From Halonatronomonas sp051745425 (GTDB lineage Bacteria > Bacillota > Halanaerobiia > Halanaerobiales > Halarsenatibacteraceae): a stretch of 5,291 nt of DNA. Below are positions 1 through 5,150 of this stretch, piece after piece (within the stretch, counting starts at the first letter, position 1; the number at the start of each line of letters is the position of its first letter). The DNA lies in contig JBNJEB010000109.1 in NCBI GenBank assembly GCA_051745425.1, forward strand, positions 1-5,291, given 5' to 3'. Made by a program: the position numbers and the translations under genes. The notes beneath the pieces are model-generated. The model ran no database searches, was not told the DNA's origin, and worked only from the letters and a program-made list of their open reading frames with translations.

Positions 1-530
1 GGAGTACATTGCTCGACATTTCCCATCAAATCATAAGCAAGTAATACTTTTGCGAAATAAGCATATAATGGTATGCTAAAGGCCTGCGAAAAAATTCTTG
101 GTGGCAAACTAACTGTAAATGGAATCCCAAACAAACTATTCATAAAATACGGAACCATTACAATAGCTGTTATAATCTGAGTTAAGCCTATTGTCAGAAG
201 CAAAGTCTTAAAGGTCTTTTTACCTTTAAATAGATAACATATCATCAGGCCAGGAATTAAGCCTGTTAACATTGATGTCAAAGTAAAGTGAGGCATATAA
301 GCCCCCATTGGATTAATGAAGAATCCAAGCAAATCAGATATACCTCCAACAAAAGCTCCTGCTACAGGCCCTAAAACTGCACCGGCAAAAACTATAGGCA
401 ACGCACCAAAACCAATTCTAACACCTTCAACTCCCATAAATGGAATCCTAATACTAAATACCCTGGTCAATATAATAGCCAGAGCAGTCAGTATAGAAAT
501 ATATACCAACTTCTTAGTACTTATTTTCAT
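1..530 (-). CDS. folT: Folate ECF transporter S component (3' end cut by window edge)
   Basis: Translating the minus strand from the ATG at 530 gives 176 uninterrupted residues running off the window; a FolT is usually about 170-180 aa, so only a few residues are probably missing. The protein is a hydrophobic integral membrane protein with about six membrane segments (roughly residues 8-24, 43-62, 64-72, 83-101, 108-128, 147-165). FolT-type features are the start MKISTKKLVYISILTALAII, the GFGALPIVFAGAVLGPVAGA stretch (41-60), GGISDLLGF (62-70) and the late LPPR (142-145) followed by a helix, resembling the LPxR motif of folate S components. Family knowledge: the S component binds folate and docks on a shared EcfT/EcfA/EcfA' module, which is not in this window. 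The start is fixed by GGAGG (542-538) seven bases before ATG. The THF riboswitch upstream independently supports folate as substrate. Confidence 0.93.
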   Translation of the reverse strand, partial: MKISTKKLVYISILTALAIILTRVFSIRIPFMGVEGVRIGFGALPIVFAGAVLGPVAGAFVGGISDLLGFFINPMGAYMPHFTLTSMLTGLIPGLMICYLFKGKKTFKTLLLTIGLTQIITAIVMVPYFMNSLFGIPFTVSLPPRIFSQAFSIPLYAYFAKVLLAYDLMGNVEQCT

Positions 531-540
531 GTCAACACCT

Positions 541-594
541 CCTCTCTCCCTGGTCCATGGCAGATACCTGCACCAAAGAGAAAGGCTCTTTGAT
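541..594 (-). promoter_or_regulatory. Probable expression platform of the folT riboswitch
   Basis: Between the riboswitch and the folT ATG the RNA can form two mutually exclusive structures. One is a hairpin abutting helix P1: CAAAGAG (592-586) with CUCUUUG (580-574), extendable by U593-G573 and A594-U572. The other is a 13-bp helix, CCUUUCUCUUUGG (585-573) with CCAGGGAGAGAGG (553-541), including three G-U pairs, enclosing a small GCAG/CUGC hairpin (571-560). The second helix takes in the first two bases of the folT Shine-Dalgarno GGAGG (542-538). No U-tract follows either structure, so control would be of translation rather than termination. Pairing was checked by eye; which state the ligand favours cannot be read from the sequence. 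Confidence 0.55.
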
Positions 595-690
595 GACAGC
601 GGACGCAATGAATGTAACGCAGCCTAAGCATTTCGTCTCTGGGCAACGTCCCATCCCAGAGCACTCTCACGCACACTCATTTACTCTGCC
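595..690 (-). ncRNA. Tetrahydrofolate (THF) riboswitch aptamer
   Basis: The folT leader matches the THF riboswitch layout (Rfam THF class) on the minus strand. P1 is GGCAG (690-686) with CUGUC (599-595). P2 is AAUGAGUGU (681-673) with ACAUUCAUU (615-607), 9 bp with one G-U. P3 is a perfect CUCUGGG (661-655) with CCCAGAG (643-637). The P3 loop GGACG (651-647) pairs with CGUCC (605-601) beside P1, which is the class-defining pseudoknot. Conserved single-stranded pieces are present: AGAGUA after P1, ACGAA (638-634) after P3 and UUGCGUCCGCU at the 3' side. The region is clearly richer in GC than its surroundings, as expected for a structured RNA. Its place directly in front of a folate transporter gene is the usual setting of this riboswitch. 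The class binds reduced folates and generally lowers expression of folate uptake or synthesis genes. Confidence 0.94.
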
Positions 691-703
691 ACTTACTGTT
701 ATA

Positions 704-732
704 ATTGTAACACAAAGATAATATTCTGACAA
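704..732 (-). promoter_or_regulatory. Sigma-70/SigA-type promoter of folT
   Basis: On the minus strand TTGTCA (732-727) and TACAAT (709-704) are separated by 17 bases, each matching the housekeeping consensus at five of six positions. A TG one base before the -10 (712-711) makes it an extended -10 element. Transcription would start near 697, a few bases before the riboswitch P1 helix at 690, so the whole aptamer is included. The -35 box lies nine bases past the hutH stop codon. Confidence 0.8.
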
Positions 733-741
733 GTAAGAAAT

Positions 742-2271
742 TTACTCAAGTATTATTCCTTTTTCAGTCAATAAATTAATTAACTCATCACTCTCAACTA
801 TCCTTTTGGCCTCTGCAATATCTTTAGATATTACTCTATCACCATCTAAAGCAGGAACCCTATCTCTAATATAATTATAAATAATCTTAGTACCATCTCC
901 TAAATCATTTATATCATTTGTTCTAAATTCTATAGCCTGAGCAGCAACTATTAGTTCAATAGCCAGTATAGATTTTAAGTTTTCAATTATTTTTTGAATC
1001 TTATTTGCACTTATTGAACCCATACTTACATGGTCTTCCTGGTTTGCTGAAGTCGTAATTGAATCTATACTGGCAGGGGAAGACATTACTTTATTTTCAC
1101 TTACCAGCGAAGCGGCTGTATACTGAGCTATCATATAGCCTGAATTCAGTCCACCATATTCTGTCAAAAACATTGGTAGACCATAATTTAAATTATTATC
1201 AACTAAACGCGCAACTCTTCTTTCAGAAATATTACCTAACTCGGATATCGCCATACTTAAATAATCTAAACTTAAAGCCAGGGGTTGCCCATGAAAATTG
1301 CCACCAGAAATCACTTTATCTTCATCAGGAAATAACAATGGATTATCTGTCGCTGAATTAATTTCTCTTTCAAAAATTTCTAAAACATGTTCCAGAGAAT
1401 CTCTGCTTGCTCCATGAACCTGCGGGGCACAGCGAATAGTATAAGCATCTTGGACCCTATCTTCTCTCTCTTCAAATACTAGAGAGCTGCCCTTAACTAA
1501 CTTTTTTATATTTTTAGCTACTATCCCCTGACCAGGATGAGGCCTAACTCGGTGAACTAAATCATTAAAGGGAGCTAAAATTCCTTTCAAAGCCTCCATA
1601 GTTAAGCTTAAAGCAATGTCTGTATATTTAAGCATCCTTATTGATTCATACAAAGCAATTGAACCTAAAGCCCCCATCATCTGTGTCCCATTAATCAAAG
1701 CTAATCCTTCCTTACTTTTTAATTGAATAGGCTTTAGACCAACTTTCTTTAATGCCTCATCTGCAGGAATTTGTTTTCCCCCAAACTCAACCATCCCTTT
1801 ACCTAATAAAGCCAGAGACATATGAGCCAGCGGAACAAGATCACCACTTGCACCAACAGATCCTTGAGAGGGAACTAATGGGTGAATCTCTTTATTAAGG
1901 ATATTCAGTAATAACTTTAAGGTTGAACATCTAATACCTGAGTGCCCTTTTGCAAGAGCATTAGCCCTTAATAGCATCATGGCCCTTACTGTTTCAACAG
2001 ATAATAATTCTCCAGTTCCAGCAGAATGACTTTCAATTAAGTTTTCCTGTAATTTTACTGCCTCTTCTGGTGATATTTTAGTATCACTAAAACTTCCAAA
2101 GCCTGTTGTTATACCATAAACAACTTTATTATCTTTAACTAAGTCTTCTACTTGATTTCTAGATTTCTCTACTTTTTCTATGGCTTCTTCTTGTAAGACA
2201 ACTTCTTCTCTTTCTCTCGCTACTTTTAAAACATCAGAAATTCTCAGGTTGCCTCCATTAATTTTTAACAT
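742..2271 (-). CDS. hutH: Histidine ammonia-lyase (histidase)
   Basis: Full-length 509-aa cytosolic enzyme (usual length about 500-515) that deaminates L-histidine to trans-urocanate and ammonia, the first step of histidine degradation (EC 4.3.1.3). Ala141-Ser142-Gly143 within GSVGASGDLVPLAH cyclise to the MIO prosthetic group. Catalytic and binding residues known from the Pseudomonas putida enzyme are all present: Tyr52 in VYGITTGFG, His82 in the SHSAG segment, Asn194 in NGTQ, Gln275, Tyr278 and Arg281 in QDAYTIRC, Phe327 in GGNFHGQP, Glu412 in ANQEDHVSMGS. The Ser81-His82 pair marks a histidase rather than a phenylalanine or tyrosine lyase. The start suits the conserved N-terminal LKINGGNLRISDVLKVARE and follows a G-rich GGGGTGG (2282-2276). 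No hutU, hutI, hutG or ftcD is visible. It has its own promoter and a leader with a possible attenuator; no terminator follows the stop. Confidence 0.97.
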   Translation of the reverse strand: MLKINGGNLRISDVLKVAREREEVVLQEEAIEKVEKSRNQVEDLVKDNKVVYGITTGFGSFSDTKISPEEAVKLQENLIESHSAGTGELLSVETVRAMMLLRANALAKGHSGIRCSTLKLLLNILNKEIHPLVPSQGSVGASGDLVPLAHMSLALLGKGMVEFGGKQIPADEALKKVGLKPIQLKSKEGLALINGTQMMGALGSIALYESIRMLKYTDIALSLTMEALKGILAPFNDLVHRVRPHPGQGIVAKNIKKLVKGSSLVFEEREDRVQDAYTIRCAPQVHGASRDSLEHVLEIFEREINSATDNPLLFPDEDKVISGGNFHGQPLALSLDYLSMAISELGNISERRVARLVDNNLNYGLPMFLTEYGGLNSGYMIAQYTAASLVSENKVMSSPASIDSITTSANQEDHVSMGSISANKIQKIIENLKSILAIELIVAAQAIEFRTNDINDLGDGTKIIYNYIRDRVPALDGDRVISKDIAEAKRIVESDELINLLTEKGIILE

Positions 2272-2275
2272 TTTC

Positions 2276-2282
2276 CCACCCC
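2276..2282 (-). promoter_or_regulatory. hutH ribosome binding site, atypical and sequesterable
   Basis: GGGGTGG sits four bases before the next possible contact with the hutH ATG (2271-2269), a G-rich and unusual Shine-Dalgarno compared with the GGAGG used by folT and ftsH here. It is complementary over seven bases (one G-U) to CCATCCC (2318-2312), the 3' arm of the leader hairpin, so the hairpin arm could mask it. Confidence 0.55.
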
Positions 2283-2298
2283 ACTTAAATTTCTTATA

Positions 2299-2385
2299 TT
2301 AAAAAGATAAAGGGATGGAGCCTTGAAGACCCATCCCATTTAAAACAGAATTTATGTAAATGTATTTAAGTATAAAATTACTCAT
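2299..2385 (-). CDS. Putative 28-aa leader peptide upstream of hutH
   Basis: A 28-codon ORF runs ATG (2385-2383) to TAA (2301-2299). It begins MSNFILKYIYINSVL and ends GMGLQGSIPLSF. A good Shine-Dalgarno AGGTG (2396-2392) lies about six bases before the ATG. Residues 4-15 are hydrophobic and aromatic; there is no signal peptide or cysteine, and no histidine. I do not recognise a family. The last dozen codons coincide with a terminator-like hairpin and the stop codon lies in its U-tract, so ribosomes finishing this ORF would unfold the hairpin. This suggests a regulatory leader peptide for hutH; a small membrane peptide is an alternative, and a chance ORF is possible because the sequence is short. 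Confidence 0.5.
   Translation of the reverse strand: MSNFILKYIYINSVLNGMGLQGSIPLSF
2301..2337 (-). terminator. Intrinsic terminator-like hairpin in the hutH leader (possible attenuator)
   Basis: GGGATGG (2337-2331) pairs perfectly with CCATCCC (2318-2312) across a 12-base loop that may add a G-U and a C-G pair. It is followed by the T-rich tail TTTATCTTTTT (2311-2301). It lies between the hutH promoter (2435-2462) and the hutH start, so a functional terminator here would cut off hutH transcription, meaning it should be conditional. ftsH already has a separate, stronger terminator at 2469-2506, so this one is not needed to end ftsH. Confidence 0.6.
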
Positions 2386-2407
2386 TTTATTCACCTGTTT
2401 TATACTT
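2368..2407 (-). repeat. 10-bp inverted repeat framing the leader-peptide start
   Basis: AAGTATAAAA (2407-2398) and TTTTATACTT (2376-2367 region, plus-strand copy 2368-2377) are perfect reverse complements separated by 20 bases. In the transcript they would form a 10-bp, AU-rich stem with the leader-peptide Shine-Dalgarno and AUG in the loop. An overlapping, mutually exclusive 7-bp pairing, ATAAAAT (2390-2384) with ATTTTAT (2378-2372), would instead cover part of the AUG. The arms could alternatively be a DNA operator downstream of the promoter. AT-richness raises the chance of coincidence. Confidence 0.5.
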
Positions 2408-2434
2408 CTTGATTAAAATAAAAAATCCTTTTTT

Positions 2435-2462
2435 AATATAGATTAATTTAAGAATTTTTCAA
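2435..2462 (-). promoter_or_regulatory. Probable promoter of the hutH leader and hutH
   Basis: TTGAAA (2462-2457) and TATATT (2440-2435) on the minus strand, spaced by 16 bases, each match the SigA consensus at five of six positions. Transcription would begin near 2428, giving a leader of about 155 bases before hutH. The promoter starts seven bases after the U-tract of the ftsH terminator, so hutH appears to be an independent unit. The surrounding DNA is very AT-rich, which makes false promoter matches more likely. Confidence 0.6.
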
Positions 2463-2468
2463 TACCTC

Positions 2469-2506
2469 AAAAAATTTAAAGGCCAGAGAATCAAATCTCC
2501 GGCCTT
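2469..2506 (-). terminator. Intrinsic terminator of ftsH
   Basis: Twenty bases after the ftsH stop, AAGGCCGGAGA (2506-2496) pairs with TCTCTGGCCTT (2489-2479) as an 11-bp stem with one G-U pair and a six-base loop, followed by TTTAAATTTTTT ending at 2469. This is a textbook Rho-independent terminator and separates the tilS-hpt-ftsH unit from hutH. Confidence 0.9.
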
Positions 2507-2526
2507 AAACTTTCCTATTTATTAAA

Positions 2527-4479
2527 TTATTCTAACTCAGGGTCAGGACTCTTCTGTTCATTATTCTGTAAGTTTATATCATCTTTTTCCTGACTCTTTT
2601 CTTCAGTTACTTTATCTGTAGAGCTTTCTGTTTCTTCTTTATCAGAATCAGATTCCTCTTCATCAACTTCAGGTGGTTCTAATTCTTTATCAGATAATAT
2701 CTTTTTTATCTGATCTGCATTTAAAGTTTCATGTTCTTTTAAAGCCTTTACAATCTTTTCTACATAATGAGAATTATCTTTTAATAATGTTTCAGCTTTA
2801 CGATAGCACTGTTCAATCAAACTACTTACTTCTTGATCAATCTCAGCCGCTACACTTTCACTGTAATTTTGCTGTCTCGAAATATCTCTACCTAGAAACA
2901 CCTGTTCATTATGCTTTTGACCCAGTGTTAAAGGCCCTAGTTTTTCACTCATACCATACTCAGTAATCATAGCTCTAACTATCTTGGTAGCTCTCTCTAA
3001 ATCATTTTGAGCACCAGTACTGATATCTTCTAAAAAGATTGATTCAGCTACTCTACCACCAAGCAATGCAGTAACTCTATCAAGTAATTCTCTCCTGGTC
3101 ATAAAGTTCTTATCATCTTCAGGTAATGGAATAGTAAACCCACCTGCTCGCCCTCTAGGGATAATAGACACCTTATGAGTTCTATCAGCAAATTCTAATA
3201 ACTCACCTAAAAGAGCGTGCCCTGTTTCATGATAAGCAACAAGATTTTTTTCTTTTTCAGAGATAACTCTACTCTTTTTAGCAGGTCCTGCAATAACTCT
3301 ATCTATTGCATCATCAAACTCCAGCATGGTAATTGTTTCCTTACCTCGTCTGGCAGCTAAAATAGCAGCCTCATTAGCAAGATTTTCCATATCTGCGCCG
3401 CTAAAACCTGGAGTCCTCTTAGCAAGAATTTCAGTATCAACTTCATCAGAAGTAGGTTTATCCTTCATATGAATCTCCAGTATCAACCGTCTCCCTAAAA
3501 CATCAGGTTTATCTACAAGAACCTGGCGATCAAATCTACCTGGTCTTAAAAGAGCCGGGTCTAATACATCAGGCCTATTGGTGGCAGCCATTAAGATAAT
3601 ACCTTCATTAGGTTCGAAGCCATCCATTTCATTCAATAACTGGTTTAAAGTCTGTTCCCTTTCATCATGACCTCCACCTAAACCAGCACCTCTCTGACGC
3701 CCAACAGAATCAAGCTCATCAACAAAAATAATACATGGACTATTTTTCTTGCCCTGCTCAAAAAGATCTCTAACTCTTGAAGCACCAACTCCTACAAACA
3801 TTTCAACGAAATCTGAACCACTAATAAAGAAAAATGGAACTCCTGCTTCTCCGGCTACTGCTCTAGCCATTAATGTTTTACCAGTTCCAGGTGGTCCAAC
3901 TAGAAGGATTCCTTTAGGCACTTCTGCCCCGAGCCTGGAAAACTTTCTAGGATTCTTTAAAAACTCAACTACTTCTAATAATTCTTCTTTGACCTCTTCA
4001 TAATTAGCAACATCTTCAAAAGTTACTTTTTCCTCACTTTCAGACATCTTGGCCTTGCTTTTGCCAAAGGACATCATTTGACTTCCGCCACCCTGCATTC
4101 TCTGCATTATAAATACCCAGGCAACAATTAAGATTAAAATCGGGAACATATATCCCAGAATATTCATCCACCATGGAGGTGTAGGTTCTGGTTCAGTATT
4201 TATATTAACATCCTTAGATCTTAAATTTTGCAGTAAATATGGTATATCCTCAGGTGGTACATTTACTGAAAATTCTCTACCATTTACTGTTCCTTCAGCC
4301 TTTTCACTTCCTATAATGGTAATACTATTTATATTTCCCGAATCTATTTCTTGTAATAGATTTGTATAGGTGAATTCTTCAATTTCCTGTGGTCCCTGTT
4401 GCATAAAAAATTGAGCAATCAAAATAGATAATGCAATTAAAAGTAAATAAAAGCCTATATTCTTAGCAAACTTTTTCAA
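2527..4479 (-). CDS. ftsH: ATP-dependent zinc metalloprotease FtsH
   Basis: A 650-aa membrane-anchored AAA+ protease that forms a hexamer and degrades misfolded membrane and short-lived cytosolic proteins. Order of parts: membrane segment 1 (about 8-25), an external domain (26-106), membrane segment 2 (about 107-125), AAA+ ATPase (about 150-400), M41 peptidase (about 405-600). Visible motifs are Walker A GPPGTGKT (195-202), pore loop MFVGVGAS (227-234), Walker B IIFVDELD (250-257), second region of homology with Asn301 and arginine fingers Arg312 and Arg315, and zinc motif HETGH (417-421) with Asp493 as the likely third ligand. Residues 601-650 are a very acidic tail (21 Asp/Glu, 5 Lys). Translation starts at TTG (4479-4477), eight bases after GGAGG; the MKKFAKNIGFYLLL start is normal for the family. 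It has its own promoter, lies downstream of hpt and ends at a strong terminator. Confidence 0.98.
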   Translation of the reverse strand: MKKFAKNIGFYLLLIALSILIAQFFMQQGPQEIEEFTYTNLLQEIDSGNINSITIIGSEKAEGTVNGREFSVNVPPEDIPYLLQNLRSKDVNINTEPEPTPPWWMNILGYMFPILILIVAWVFIMQRMQGGGSQMMSFGKSKAKMSESEEKVTFEDVANYEEVKEELLEVVEFLKNPRKFSRLGAEVPKGILLVGPPGTGKTLMARAVAGEAGVPFFFISGSDFVEMFVGVGASRVRDLFEQGKKNSPCIIFVDELDSVGRQRGAGLGGGHDEREQTLNQLLNEMDGFEPNEGIILMAATNRPDVLDPALLRPGRFDRQVLVDKPDVLGRRLILEIHMKDKPTSDEVDTEILAKRTPGFSGADMENLANEAAILAARRGKETITMLEFDDAIDRVIAGPAKKSRVISEKEKNLVAYHETGHALLGELLEFADRTHKVSIIPRGRAGGFTIPLPEDDKNFMTRRELLDRVTALLGGRVAESIFLEDISTGAQNDLERATKIVRAMITEYGMSEKLGPLTLGQKHNEQVFLGRDISRQQNYSESVAAEIDQEVSSLIEQCYRKAETLLKDNSHYVEKIVKALKEHETLNADQIKKILSDKELEPPEVDEEESDSDKEETESSTDKVTEEKSQEKDDINLQNNEQKSPDPELE

Positions 4480-4487
4480 ACAATCTA

Positions 4488-4492
4488 CCTCC
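4488..4492 (-). promoter_or_regulatory. ftsH ribosome binding site selecting a TTG start
   Basis: GGAGG (4492-4488), inside a longer GAGAGGAGGT, is eight bases before TTG (4479-4477). No in-frame ATG or GTG is positioned this well, and the encoded N-terminus MKKFAKNIGFYLL fits FtsH, so the rare start codon is accepted. Another TTG at 4483-4481 is out of frame. Confidence 0.85.
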
Positions 4493-4550
4493 TCTCACTA
4501 CATTTTACGTAGATAATAATTATATTATAATAACAATTACACAGTTTAAT

Positions 4551-4579
4551 ATTATACCACAACATCTTAGTTTTGTAAA
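4551..4579 (-). promoter_or_regulatory. Strong extended -10 promoter of ftsH
   Basis: TTTACA (4579-4574) and a perfect TATAAT (4556-4551) are separated by 17 bases on the minus strand, with TG (4559-4558) one base before the -10. The start would be near 4544, giving a leader of about 65 bases. No terminator lies between hpt and this promoter, so ftsH can be transcribed both from here and by read-through from tilS-hpt. Confidence 0.82.
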
Positions 4580-4589
4580 TTATAATAGC

Positions 4590-5150
4590 TTAATTATACA
4601 ATGATTCTTTTAAAACTCCTATAAAGGGGAGATTCCTATATTTTTCAGCAAAATCAAGACCATAACCCACTACAAATTTATTTGGAATCTCAAAACCATT
4701 AAAGTCAACCTCAACCTGCTTCATTTCTCTTCTATCAGGTTTATCTAATAAAGTAGTTGTTTTAATAGAGGCAGGATTGCGGGTTTCAAGGATATTTATA
4801 ATATGCTTTAAAGTTAATCCTGTATCAATAATATCTTCTACAATCAATATATCTTTATTTTCAATAGAATCATCTAAATCTTTTATAATTTTAACATTAC
4901 CAGATGATTCAGTGCTCTCACCATAACTGGAAACATCCATAAAATCAAAAGAAACTGGCAAATTAATATATCTGGCAAGGTCAGCCATATATATCATGGC
5001 ACCTCTTAATATACAAATTAAAATTAGTTCTGTTCCTTCTGGATACGATTCAGTCACCTCTTTACCCAGCTCTTTAATTCTTTTCTGTAAAGTTTCTTCG
5101 TCAATAATAATTTCTTCTATATCTTTTTCTAAATAATCTAAACTCTCCAT
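4590..5150 (-). CDS. hpt: Hypoxanthine phosphoribosyltransferase
   Basis: A complete 186-aa cytosolic enzyme (typical bacterial length about 175-190) that joins hypoxanthine, often also guanine, to PRPP, giving IMP or GMP in purine salvage (EC 2.4.2.8). The PRPP-binding signature VEDIIDTGLT is at 104-113 with the acidic pair Glu105-Asp106. The pyrophosphate loop is LRGA (48-51), the flexible loop SSYG is at 74-77, the purine-contacting Lys is Lys137 in LLDKPDRR, and the C-terminal signature FVVGYGLDFAEKYRNLPFIG (159-178) includes Asp166 and Arg172. Start: ATG (5150-5148) preceded by AAGGGG about seven bases upstream. The start overlaps the tilS stop by one base (TAATG), indicating coupled translation. 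The tilS-hpt-ftsH order is common in Firmicutes. Confidence 0.97.
   Translation of the reverse strand: MESLDYLEKDIEEIIIDEETLQKRIKELGKEVTESYPEGTELILICILRGAMIYMADLARYINLPVSFDFMDVSSYGESTESSGNVKIIKDLDDSIENKDILIVEDIIDTGLTLKHIINILETRNPASIKTTTLLDKPDRREMKQVEVDFNGFEIPNKFVVGYGLDFAEKYRNLPFIGVLKESLYN

Noticed and set aside
316..627. 103-codon plus-strand ORF across the folT start and leader
   Set aside because: It is antisense to folT and to the riboswitch; the peptide is proline/threonine-rich low complexity, there is no ribosome binding site, and the minus strand explains the region fully.
692..737. Inverted repeat CTTACT (737-732) / AGTAAG (697-692) flanking the folT promoter as an operator
   Set aside because: Only six bases per arm with a 34-base gap in AT-rich DNA; too likely by chance to call.
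1059..1361. 100-codon plus-strand ORF inside hutH
   Set aside because: Antisense shadow of a fully conserved hutH segment, with no recognisable domain or start signal.
2299..2385. Leader ORF as a classical histidine attenuation peptide
   Set aside because: It contains no histidine codons, so ribosome stalling at scarce His-tRNA cannot be the sensor.
2399..2404. TATAAA as an alternative -10 box for the hutH leader
   Set aside because: The position 17 bases upstream has only a poor -35 (GATTTT), and it would place the start inside the leader ribosome site; the 2435-2462 promoter fits better.
2673..2966. 97-codon plus-strand ORF inside ftsH
   Set aside because: Antisense shadow of the FtsH C-terminal region; no ribosome site and no family resemblance.
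3749..4003. 84-codon plus-strand ORF opposite the FtsH ATPase domain
   Set aside because: Antisense to Walker A and the pore loop region; the composition mirrors the conserved FtsH codons.
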